Assembly (NCBI GenBank): GCA_023427545.1
Contig: JAEZBF010000366.1
Span: 1-6,628 of the forward strand
Length of the DNA stretch: 6,628 bases
Direction: 5' to 3'
Source of the DNA: Pseudomonadota bacterium
GTDB taxonomy: Bacteria; Pseudomonadota; Alphaproteobacteria; Rhizobiales; Devosiaceae
The notes below the pieces were generated by a model. That model was not told where the DNA came from. It worked only from the letters and a program-made list of their open reading frames with translations, and did not search any database. This document shows, piece by piece, positions 1-5,875 of the stretch (positions are counted from its first letter, which is position 1; each line of letters opens with the position of its first letter). Both the position numbers and the translations under genes were made by a program.

Positions 1-119
1 AGGCACTGCAGCGCGACGAGCCGGTGTCCCTCATGGGGCGGGTTGAAGCTGCCGCCGAAGAGCCCGATGCGCAGACCCGGTGACGACGGGGGGAGCGTGG
101 CGAAGGCCTGCAGGCTCAG
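1..119 (-). CDS. nadD: Nicotinate-nucleotide adenylyltransferase NadD, N-terminal part (runs off the window)
   Basis: NadD joins nicotinate mononucleotide to AMP from ATP, giving deamido-NAD, in the cytoplasmic NAD pathway. Only about 39 codons are visible. They contain RIGLFGGSFNPPHEGH, the nucleotidyltransferase N-terminal motif (GGSFNPxHxGH) whose histidines bind ATP phosphates. The frame holds no ATG, GTG or TTG between its upstream stop (330-332) and this motif. The best start is therefore CTG at 119-117, which overlaps the proA stop as CTGA, with AGGTG at 129-125 five bases before it. This mirrors the ATGA overlaps elsewhere in the cluster. A start at the CTG at 74, giving a protein beginning (M)RIGLFGG, is the alternative but has no ribosome binding site. 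The identity is very likely; the start is inferred. Confidence 0.88.
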   Translation of the reverse strand, partial: MSLQAFATLPPSSPGLRIGLFGGSFNPPHEGHRLVALQC

Positions 120-1399
120 GGCCGCACCTGGCCGTTGCCGCGCACGAGGTACTTGAAGCTCGTGAGCTGCTCGACGCCGACCGGGCCCCGGGCGTGCATC
201 TTGCCGGTAGCGATGCCGATCTCGCCGCCGAAGCCGAACTCGCCGCCGTCGGCGAACTGCGTCGAAGCGTTGTGCATCAGGATCGCGGAGTCGATCTCGG
301 CGAAGAACTTGCGCGCCGCCGCCTCGTCCTCAGTGACGATTCCCTCGGTGTGGTTGGACGAATAAGCGTGAATGTGGGCAATCGCCGCTTCGAGGCTGTC
401 CACCACCTTGATGGCGATGATCGCATCGAGGAACTCGTGCCCGAAGTCCTCCTCGGTCGCCGGCACGCCCTCGCGCAGCACTGCCATTGCGGCAGCGTCG
501 GCCCTAATCTCGCAGCCGGCGGTGCGTAGCGCATCGGCCATGGCAGGCAGGTGGCTCTCCAGCACGTCGCGATGAACAAGGAGCGTCTCCGTCGCGCCGC
601 AGACACCGGTGCGCCGCATCTTGGAATTGAGCGTGATGGCGACCGCCTTCTCGAAGTCGGCGGCCTTGTCGATGTAGAGGTGCACGATGCCCTCGAGGTG
701 GGCAAAGACCGGCACGCGCGCTTCGTCCTGCACCCTGCCGACCAGCCCCCGGCCGCCGCGCGGCACGATCACGTCGATGGCGCCGTCCAGGCCGCGCAGC
801 ATCTCGCCAACAGCTTGGCGGTCTGTGGTGGGGACGAGCTGGATCGCCGCCGCTGGCAGACCTGCCTCCGCCAGCCCCTCGACCAGGCAGGCGTGGATCG
901 CGCGCGATGAGTGGGCGCTGTCCGACCCGCCGCGGAGGATCACCGCATTGCCCGACATGAGGCAGAGCGCCCCCGCATCGGCGGTCACGTTCGGCCGGCT
1001 CTCGTAGATCACGCCGATCACCCCGAGCGGCGTGCGGACGCGGGAAATCGTGAGCCCGTTGGGCCGGGTCCATTCAGCCATGACCGCACCGACCGGGTCG
1101 GGCAGTTCGGCAACCGTTCGAAGCGCATCGATCACGCCATCGATGCGCTTGTCGTCAAGGGCCAAGCGATCGAGCGCGGCCTTGGTCAGTGTCGCGCGAC
1201 CTGCCTCGACATCGCGGGCATTGGCTTCGAGGATCTCGCGGCGGCGCAGGTCCACCGAGTGGGCGGCAGCGCGCAGCGCGTTGCGCTTGGCATCGGTCGT
1301 AGCCGTCGCAAGCACGGCGGACGCGGCACGGGCAGCCTGCCCGATCTCTCGCATCAGGGGGACCACGTCGTCAGCCTTGGCGAGCGGCAGAACGGTCAT
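116..1399 (-). CDS. proA: Gamma-glutamyl phosphate reductase (glutamate-5-semialdehyde dehydrogenase) ProA
   Basis: ProA reduces gamma-glutamyl phosphate with NADPH to glutamate-5-semialdehyde, the second step of proline synthesis, in the cytoplasm. The 427-residue product is of normal family length. It shows the aldehyde dehydrogenase superfamily fold: YESRPNVTADAGALCLMSGN (132-151) and RGGSD (156-160) in the cofactor part, the catalytic Cys267 in RRTGVCGATETLL, and the ProA signature GFGGEIGIATGKMHARGP (389-406) near the C-terminus. The start is ATG at 1399, one base after the proB stop, with AGGAG at 1410-1406 six bases upstream. The frame stays open further upstream into proB, but those residues do not resemble ProA. 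The gene follows proB directly, so the kinase and reductase that share an unstable phosphate intermediate are made together. Its stop overlaps the probable nadD start. Confidence 0.98.
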   Translation of the reverse strand: MTVLPLAKADDVVPLMREIGQAARAASAVLATATTDAKRNALRAAAHSVDLRRREILEANARDVEAGRATLTKAALDRLALDDKRIDGVIDALRTVAELPDPVGAVMAEWTRPNGLTISRVRTPLGVIGVIYESRPNVTADAGALCLMSGNAVILRGGSDSAHSSRAIHACLVEGLAEAGLPAAAIQLVPTTDRQAVGEMLRGLDGAIDVIVPRGGRGLVGRVQDEARVPVFAHLEGIVHLYIDKAADFEKAVAITLNSKMRRTGVCGATETLLVHRDVLESHLPAMADALRTAGCEIRADAAAMAVLREGVPATEEDFGHEFLDAIIAIKVVDSLEAAIAHIHAYSSNHTEGIVTEDEAAARKFFAEIDSAILMHNASTQFADGGEFGFGGEIGIATGKMHARGPVGVEQLTSFKYLVRGNGQVRP

Positions 1400-1400
1400 C

Positions 1401-2537
1401 TCAGTCTCCTCTCGCGCTGGCCAGCAGCACGAGATTGTCGCGATGGACAATCTCGCTGCGGTTGCCGACGCCCAGGATTTCAAGGACGGCTTCGCTACGC
1501 TTGCCGCGCACCAGCCGCGCCTCCTCGCTGTCGAGGCCGACAAGGCCGCGGGCGATCTCCAGGCGATCCGGCCCAACAATAGAGACCGTGTCGCCGCGTG
1601 AGAAGTCGCCGCTGACCCGGGTCACTCCGATGGGCAGCAGGCTCTTGCCGCTCAAGAGCGCGTTCATGGCCCCGGCATCGACATGAATCTGCCCCGCAGG
1701 CGCAAGCGTGCCGAGGATCCAGCGCTTGCGGGCGTGGGCACGGCTCTCGACCGCGGCAAACAGGGTGTGCCGCGCGCCGCCATCCAGCGCGCGCAGCGGG
1801 TGGTTCTCGGTGCCCTTGGCGATGATCATCGCCGTGCCCGATTGCGTCGCGATCTTGCCGGCCTCGACCTTGGTCTGCATGCCGCCGCGGGAGAGATGGC
1901 TCGCCGGGCCGCCCGCCATCGCCTCGATTTCGGCGGTGATCGCCTCGACGCGGGGCAGGTGGGTTGCAGAGGGGTCCTTGCCGGGCGGCGCGGAGTAGAG
2001 TCCATCGACGTCCGACAGCAGGATCAGGCAGTCGGCCTCGACCATCGTTGCGACACGCGCGCTCAGCCGATCGTTGTCGCCGTAGCGGATCTCTGCGGTT
2101 GCGACGGAGTCGTTCTCGTTGATGATCGGCACGGCGCCAAGACCCAGCAGCGTGGTAATCGTGGTGCGTGCGTTGAGGAAATAGCGCCGCTCCTCGGTGA
2201 TGTTCGGTGTGATCAGGATCTGCCCGGCGATCAGGCCGTGGCGGCCGAGGCACTCCGCCCAGGCCTGGCTCAGCGCAATCTGGCCAACACTGGCCGCGGC
2301 CTGGCTCTGCTCGAGCGACAGGGTAGGGGCACTGAGACCGAGCAGCCGCCGCCCGAGCGCAATCGCGCCCGAGGAGACGACGATCAGCTGCCGGCCATCG
2401 TTGGCAAGCGCCGCCAGGTCGCGCGCCAGGCTCTCAAGCCAAGCGGTGCGGGGCCTTCCGGTATCATCGTCGACCAGCAGAGCCGAGCCGATCTTGATGC
2501 AGAGCCGCCGGTACGGCGTCAGCACGCCGCCGGTCAT
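1401..2537 (-). CDS. proB: Glutamate 5-kinase ProB (kinase plus PUA domain)
   Basis: ProB phosphorylates L-glutamate with ATP to gamma-glutamyl phosphate, the committed and normally proline-inhibited step of proline synthesis. With the ATG at 2537 the product is 378 residues, close to E. coli ProB. The amino-acid kinase domain (about 10-265) has KIGSALL (15-21), VSSGAIALG (54-62), the substrate segment INENDSVATAEIRYGDNDRL (139-158), LSDVDGLY (174-181) and GGMQTKVEAGKIAT (218-231). A PUA domain follows (about 281-370): LLPIGVTRVSGDFSRGD and HRDNLVLL. The ATG overlaps the obgE stop as ATGA. There is no clear Shine-Dalgarno, so translation is probably coupled to obgE. A TTG three codons upstream (2546) would also be in frame but lacks any better signal. 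proA follows after one base. Confidence 0.98.
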   Translation of the reverse strand: MTGGVLTPYRRLCIKIGSALLVDDDTGRPRTAWLESLARDLAALANDGRQLIVVSSGAIALGRRLLGLSAPTLSLEQSQAAASVGQIALSQAWAECLGRHGLIAGQILITPNITEERRYFLNARTTITTLLGLGAVPIINENDSVATAEIRYGDNDRLSARVATMVEADCLILLSDVDGLYSAPPGKDPSATHLPRVEAITAEIEAMAGGPASHLSRGGMQTKVEAGKIATQSGTAMIIAKGTENHPLRALDGGARHTLFAAVESRAHARKRWILGTLAPAGQIHVDAGAMNALLSGKSLLPIGVTRVSGDFSRGDTVSIVGPDRLEIARGLVGLDSEEARLVRGKRSEAVLEILGVGNRSEIVHRDNLVLLASARGD

Positions 2538-3577
2538 GGTGCCCAATGGGGATCGGCGGCTCGCCGTGCCGTCTCGGCCACTTCGGCCTTACCGGCGTCG
2601 AGGATCGAGACGATGCGGTAGAGCACGTCGCGGACACCTTCTCCGGTGACGCCAGAGAGCGTCAGCACGTCGGCGCCCGATGCCTTGCCGAGGGCCTTGA
2701 GCTTCTTCTTGAGCTCGGGCGCCTCAAGGGCGTCGACCTTGTTGAGGACGACGATCTCCGGCTTCTCGGCCAGCGCCTCGTCATAAGCAGCAAGCTCGCC
2801 GCGGATGATGCGGTAGGCTTCGGCGACGTCCCCGCCTGTGCCGTCGACGAGGTGGACCAGCACCTTGGTGCGCTCCACATGACCCAGAAAGCGGTCGCCG
2901 ATCCCGGCGCCTTCGTGGGCACCTTCGATGAGGCCCAGAATATCGGCCAGCACGAAGTCGCGCTCGCCGACCTTCACCACGCCAAGGTTGGGGTGGAGCG
3001 TGGTGAAGGGGTAGTCGGCAATCTTTGGCTTGGCCGCCGAGACGGCCGCAAGGAAGGTCGACTTGCCTGCATTGGGCAGCCCCACCAGCCCGGCGTCGGC
3101 GATCAGCTTGAGCCGCAGCCAGATCCACTTCTCGGTGCCTTCCTGGCCCGGGTTGGCCCGGCGCGGCGCCTGGTTGGCTGAGGTCTTGAAGTGTGCATTG
3201 CCGAAGCCGCCGTTGCCGCCGCGGGCGAGCACCACGCGCTGGCCGACTTCGGTGAGGTCGGCGATCAGCGTCTCGTTGTCATCCTCGAAAATCTGCGTGC
3301 CGACCGGCACCCGCAGCACCACGTCCTGGCCGTTGGCGCCGGAGCGGTCCTTGCCCATGCCGTGGGTACCAGTCTGGGCCTTGAAGTGCTGCTGGTAGCG
3401 GTAGTCGATCAACGTGTTGAGGCCATCGACGCACTCGACCACGACGTCGCCGCCGCGCCCGCCATTGCCGCCATTGGGGCCGCCGAACTCCTTGAACTTC
3501 TCGCGCAGGAACGAGATCGCGCCGGCGCCACCGTCGCCGGAGCGGATATAAACCTTGGCTTGATCGAGGAACTTCAT
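2534..3577 (-). CDS. obgE: Obg-family GTPase ObgE/CgtA, ribosome assembly
   Basis: Obg is an essential GTPase that binds the 50S ribosomal subunit and acts in its assembly, and is tied to stringent response and cell-cycle control. The product has 347 residues, the short proteobacterial form without a long C-terminal tail. Residues 1-158 are the glycine-rich Obg domain (SGDGGAGAISF, GGPNGGNGGRGGD, GGNGGFGNAHF). The G domain follows: G1 GLPNAGKST (166-174), switch I FTTLHPN (191-197), G3 DILG (212-215) with GLIEGAHEGAG, G4 NKVD (279-282) and G5 near LSGVTGEG (307-314). The G3 motif is odd: Obg proteins normally have DxPG, and here Leu214 replaces the Pro. The ATG at 3577 overlaps the upstream acetyltransferase stop as ATGA, and its own stop overlaps proB the same way. 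A longer open frame upstream is out-of-frame acetyltransferase sequence and is not used. Confidence 0.97.
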   Translation of the reverse strand: MKFLDQAKVYIRSGDGGAGAISFLREKFKEFGGPNGGNGGRGGDVVVECVDGLNTLIDYRYQQHFKAQTGTHGMGKDRSGANGQDVVLRVPVGTQIFEDDNETLIADLTEVGQRVVLARGGNGGFGNAHFKTSANQAPRRANPGQEGTEKWIWLRLKLIADAGLVGLPNAGKSTFLAAVSAAKPKIADYPFTTLHPNLGVVKVGERDFVLADILGLIEGAHEGAGIGDRFLGHVERTKVLVHLVDGTGGDVAEAYRIIRGELAAYDEALAEKPEIVVLNKVDALEAPELKKKLKALGKASGADVLTLSGVTGEGVRDVLYRIVSILDAGKAEVAETARRAADPHWAP

Positions 3578-4131
3578 CTGGCGCGCTTTTCCGCCCAGGC
3601 AGCCCGGGTCAGCTCGGTGTCGATATGGCGCACCTCCTCGCCCCGCGCAAGGCAGTGCAGGGAAGAGGTGCCAATCTCGGTAAAGCCAAGCTTCTTCTGG
3701 ATTGCCAGCGAGGGCTTGTTGAAGTGGAAGACGCCCGAGCGGATAGCGCTGCCGTCGGTGGCATCGAAGTACCACTCGAGCACCGCGGCAACCGCCTCGG
3801 TCATGATCCCGCGACCCCAGAACGGCTGGCCCAGATAGTAGCCCAACACGGTATTGCCGTGATGATCGCGGTGAAAGCCGACCTGGCCGATGAAGCCCAC
3901 GCCCGGAAGATCGATGGCAAAGCCGGTCTCGTTCGGCGGGAGGTCGGCCCGCCGGGTCCTGAGATAGGCCCGCGCATCGTTCAGATGATATGGATAGGGC
4001 ACGCGCGAGAGATTGCCGGCGACGGCGAAATTGTTGAGCAGCATCGCCACCCGCTCTGCGTCGTCGAGCGTGGGAATGCGCAGCGTCAGCCGCCGCGTAG
4101 TTATGACGGGTGAGGTCTCGAGGGCGGTCAT
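3574..4131 (-). CDS. GNAT-family N-acetyltransferase, RimJ/RimL type (second of a pair)
   Basis: This 185-residue protein belongs to the GNAT acetyltransferases of the RimJ/RimL-like type (Acetyltransf_3), which move an acetyl group from acetyl-CoA to an amine. It opens with TTRRLTLRIPTLDDAE (11-26), the usual ETxRLxLRxxxxxDA strand. Motif A is LGYYLGQPFWGRGIMTEAV (96-114), with WGRGI as the acetyl-CoA pyrophosphate loop, and motif B is NKPSLAIQKKLGF (138-150). The substrate cannot be read from sequence: RimJ and RimL acetylate N-termini of ribosomal proteins, and the L21, L27 and Obg neighbours make a ribosomal target a fair guess, but many such proteins act on small molecules. The ATG at 4131 overlaps the upstream stop as ATGA, with GGAG about nine bases before it. 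It looks like a paralogue of the next gene upstream. Confidence 0.92.
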   Translation of the reverse strand: MTALETSPVITTRRLTLRIPTLDDAERVAMLLNNFAVAGNLSRVPYPYHLNDARAYLRTRRADLPPNETGFAIDLPGVGFIGQVGFHRDHHGNTVLGYYLGQPFWGRGIMTEAVAAVLEWYFDATDGSAIRSGVFHFNKPSLAIQKKLGFTEIGTSSLHCLARGEEVRHIDTELTRAAWAEKRAR

Positions 4132-4670
4132 CTCGGCTGCTCCAACACGAAGCTGCGAACCATCTTGCCGGCAAAGGCGCCGTCAGCCGGACCGGCAGGC
4201 GCCTCGCTATCCGGCTTGAACCCGAGCTTGGCCAGCACGCGTATCGAAGCTGCGTTCTCCGCCAACGCCCTGGCGCGGACCCGGCGGTACTGGCCCGTGG
4301 CATGCGCTACCTCGAGGAGCGCCCGTCCGGCCTCCGTAACAATGCCCCGGCCCCAGTGTGGTTCGCCCAGCCAGTAGCCGAGCTCGGGCATCTCACCCGC
4401 AAAGTAGGAGAAGCCGATGATGCCCAGGAACTCCCCGTCACGCGTGATGGCGAAGGGCCGCTCATCGGTGCGCTGGGCGAATATCTCGACGAAGGCGATG
4501 GCGTCGGCCCGGGTATAGGGGCTGGGCAGCCGCGACAGCATCTTGGCGATGTTGCGGTTGTCGGCGAGCTTGACGAGGTGGGGAACATCGCCGCGGATCG
4601 GCGAGCGGAGCACGAGACGTGCCGTCTCGATGCGGTGGGGAAGAACGTTCCGGGGATCGACTCTCAGCAT
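4128..4670 (-). CDS. GNAT-family N-acetyltransferase, RimJ/RimL type (first of a pair)
   Basis: This 180-residue GNAT acetyltransferase has the strand HRIETARLVLRSPIRGD (12-28), motif A ELGYWLGEPHWGRGIVTEAG (96-115) with the acetyl-CoA loop HWGRGI, and motif B NAASIRVLAKLGF (139-151). The acceptor is unknown. The ATG at 4670 was chosen because GGAGGG lies six bases upstream (4682-4677). A GTG at 4706 in the same frame would add 12 residues, but it falls in the loop of the rpmA terminator and is unlikely. The gene opens the tight downstream cluster, and its stop overlaps the next acetyltransferase as ATGA. Shared segments with that gene (LSR-P-PY, LGYxLGxPxWGRGIxTEA, KLGF) point to an old tandem duplication with strong divergence. 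Confidence 0.92.
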   Translation of the reverse strand: MLRVDPRNVLPHRIETARLVLRSPIRGDVPHLVKLADNRNIAKMLSRLPSPYTRADAIAFVEIFAQRTDERPFAITRDGEFLGIIGFSYFAGEMPELGYWLGEPHWGRGIVTEAGRALLEVAHATGQYRRVRARALAENAASIRVLAKLGFKPDSEAPAGPADGAFAGKMVRSFVLEQPR

Positions 4671-4676
4671 CTCGCG

Positions 4677-4682
4677 CCCTCC
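4677..4682 (-). promoter_or_regulatory. Shine-Dalgarno of the first GNAT gene
   Basis: The minus strand reads GGAGGG, then six bases, then ATG at 4670. This is the best ribosome binding site in the window and fixes the start of the acetyltransferase at 4670 rather than at the upstream GTG at 4706. Confidence 0.7.
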
Positions 4683-4689
4683 ACGAGCA

Positions 4690-4719
4690 AAAGGGGAACC
4701 AGTCACCCGGTCCCCCTTT
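4690..4719 (-). terminator. Intrinsic terminator of the rplU-rpmA operon
   Basis: On the minus strand AAAGGGGGACC (4719-4709), an eight-base loop and GGTTCCCCTTT (4700-4690) form an 11-bp stem with one G-U pair, and the transcript continues with one more U before leaving the T run. It starts 70 bases after the rpmA stop and ends about 20 bases before the next gene. The A/T flanks make it nearly symmetrical, so it could act on either strand, but no plus-strand gene needs it. It should end most rpmA transcripts and leave some read-through into the acetyltransferase-obgE-proBA cluster. Confidence 0.72.
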
Positions 4720-4747
4720 CGGTTTGTTGCTGGCGCTCGTTCGCGCT

Positions 4748-4770
4748 GCCGGGGACTTCGGGTCGCCGGC
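4748..4770 (-). other. GC-rich hairpin just after rpmA
   Basis: GCCGG and CCGGC (4748-4752 and 4766-4770) pair around GAC/GTC (4754-4756, 4762-4764) with one G-G mismatch and a five-base loop. It lies about 20 bases after the rpmA stop and has no T run, so it is not a classical terminator. It may protect the 3' end of the rpmA message after termination further on. The remaining bases between rpmA and the next gene show no recognisable promoter. Confidence 0.4.
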
Positions 4771-4789
4771 AGGTTAGTCGCCTACCGGG

Positions 4790-5059
4790 TTATTCTGCGG
4801 CTTCCTGCATCGGGTTGACCGATACGTACACTTTGCCCGTAGCTCGGGTCTTGAAGCTGACGGTGCCCTGAACGAGCGCAAAGATGGTGTGGTCGACGCC
4901 AAGACCGACACCGGTACCCGGGTGCCACTTGGTGCCGCGCTGGCGGATGATGATGTTGCCGGGGATCACGGTTTCGCCGCCGAACTTCTTGACGCCGAGG
5001 CGCCGGCCCGCGGTGTCGCGGCCGTTGCGGGAGGAACCGCCTGCTTTCTTGTGTGCCAT
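4790..5059 (-). CDS. rpmA: 50S ribosomal protein L27
   Basis: L27 is a component of the large ribosomal subunit whose flexible N-terminus reaches the peptidyl transferase centre and helps place the tRNA acceptor ends. The 89-residue product is full length and begins MAHKKAGGSSRNGRD, the uncleaved proteobacterial form. It also contains RLGVKKFGGE and the signature GNIIIRQRGTKWHPG (34-48), followed by VGLGVDHTIFAL. AAGGAG lies eight bases before the ATG and overlaps the TAA stop of rplU, which is 12 bases upstream, so the two genes form one operon, as is nearly universal in bacteria. A hairpin and then an intrinsic terminator follow. Confidence 0.99.
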   Translation of the reverse strand: MAHKKAGGSSRNGRDTAGRRLGVKKFGGETVIPGNIIIRQRGTKWHPGTGVGLGVDHTIFALVQGTVSFKTRATGKVYVSVNPMQEAAE

Positions 5060-5071
5060 CGCTAGGGCTCC

Positions 5072-5692
5072 TTATTCCTGGTCTTCGGCCTTGGGCTTGC
5101 TCTTGCGCGGAGCCGCAGCCTTCTTGGGCTTGCCCTCGCCTTCGCTGGCGGTGGCGTTGTCCTGTGCCGGAGCAGCGGCCTTGCGGGCCGCGCGCTTGGG
5201 CTTGGTCTCTTCGGCTGCCGCCTCAGGGGCGGAGGCTACCGGCGCGGTATCGGCGACCTGCGTCTCGGGCGCCGCGGCCTGCGAGCTCTTGCGGCTGCGC
5301 TTGCTCGGCTGGGCGTCAGTCACGTCCGCCGCGGGGGCGACCGCCGCCTTGGTGCGCGGCCCGATCGTGGGCTGGGCGCCGCCGGTCAGGATTTCCGTGA
5401 TCCGCACGCTCGAAAGCAGCTGGCGATGGCCGTTGCGCCGATCGTAGTGCTGACGGCGGTGCTTCTTGAGGATGATGATCGTCTTCTGCTTCTTGGTGCC
5501 GACAAACTCGGCGGCAACCATGGCGCCCTCGACGAGCGGCGCGCCGACGGTGACGGCATCAGCCTCGCCGACCATCAGCACCTGGTCGAAGGTCACGATA
5601 GTGCCGGGCTCGGCGTCGAGCTTTTCGACCTTGAGGACGTCGTTGGCGGCAACTTTGTATTGCTTGCCGCCGGTCTTGATGACTGCGAACAT
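5072..5692 (-). CDS. rplU: 50S ribosomal protein L21 with long C-terminal extension
   Basis: L21 binds 23S rRNA in the large subunit. Residues 1-103 are a complete L21: MFAVIKTGGKQYKVAAND at the N-terminus, the basic RNA-binding stretch KKHRRQHYDRRNGHRQ (76-91) and VRITEIL (96-102). Most bacterial L21 proteins stop here at about 103 residues, but this one runs on to 206. The extra part is low in complexity, rich in Ala, Lys, Pro and Glu, with repeated KPKRAARKAAAP- and KPKKAAAPRKSK-like blocks, and is probably disordered. Some alphaproteobacteria carry such tails; their role is not known to me. The start is ATG at 5692, where L21 similarity begins. The ribosome binding site is weak (GAAAAGA). 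An in-frame ATG at 5755 would add 21 unrelated residues. rpmA follows 12 bases on. Confidence 0.97.
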   Translation of the reverse strand: MFAVIKTGGKQYKVAANDVLKVEKLDAEPGTIVTFDQVLMVGEADAVTVGAPLVEGAMVAAEFVGTKKQKTIIILKKHRRQHYDRRNGHRQLLSSVRITEILTGGAQPTIGPRTKAAVAPAADVTDAQPSKRSRKSSQAAAPETQVADTAPVASAPEAAAEETKPKRAARKAAAPAQDNATASEGEGKPKKAAAPRKSKPKAEDQE

Positions 5693-5806
5693 TCTTTTCG
5701 GCCGGCGCCGCGGCACCGGATCCCTTGTTGTCGCACCCTGTGGCGCCGCGAGCATTTAGCTCGGGGGCGTTAGCCCCTTGGACTTTGGAGCACCGGTCAG
5801 CCGGTG
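5693..5806 (-). promoter_or_regulatory. Structured 5' leader of rplU (run of hairpins)
   Basis: In transcript order the leader can form: CACCGG-CTGA-CCGGTG (5806-5791), GGGGC-TAAC-GCCCC (5777-5764), CGAGC-TAAAT-GCTCG (5763-5749), which directly abuts the previous one, and an 8-bp stem GCGGCGCC/GGTGCCGC (5749-5742 with 5717-5710, one G-U) around a 24-base loop. The last stem ends 17 bases before the rplU ATG. Leaders of ribosomal protein operons often carry autoregulatory RNA, and an L21 leader is known in Firmicutes, but I do not recognise this one as that family. Function is inferred; the stems are visible in the sequence. No protein-coding gene is seen here. Confidence 0.45.
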
Positions 5807-5835
5807 AGAGCCTCGGGCAGCGGTTTTTCTGAACC

Positions 5836-5867
5836 AAAAGAGCGCCCCGGCAGGCCGGCGCGCTTTT
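5836..5867 (-). terminator. Terminator-like hairpin between the AIG2-like gene and rplU
   Basis: The minus strand reads AAAAGCGCGCC, a ten-base loop, then GGCGCTCTTTT (arms 5867-5857 and 5846-5836): 11 pairs with one A-G mismatch, ending in four T. It lies 62 bases after the stop of the AIG2-like gene and would serve as its terminator. It also sits right at the predicted start of the rplU transcript, so it could instead be a 5' stabilising stem. The A and T flanks make it similar on both strands. Confidence 0.55.
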
Positions 5868-5875
5868 CCGCGGTG

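Noticed and set aside
1400..1579. N-terminal extension of proA to 1579
   Set aside because: The extra 60 residues lie inside proB in another frame and resemble nothing in ProA; the ATG at 1399 has a good Shine-Dalgarno.
911..1582. Plus-strand open frame (223 codons) opposite proA
   Set aside because: Shadow of the proA frame; no recognisable motif, no ribosome binding site, and the opposite strand encodes a complete conserved enzyme.
1683..2621. Long plus-strand open frame (312 codons) opposite proB and the end of obgE
   Set aside because: It is Arg/Gly/Ala-rich without any domain-like segment and lies fully opposite conserved proB codons; long antisense frames are expected at this GC content.
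3578..4303. Long N-terminal extension of obgE to 4303
   Set aside because: The added residues are out-of-frame acetyltransferase sequence; Obg homology begins at MKFLDQAKVYIRSGDGG at 3577, which has an ATGA overlap.
4671..4706. GTG start of the first GNAT gene at 4706
   Set aside because: It lies in the loop of the rpmA terminator, while the ATG at 4670 has GGAGGG six bases upstream.
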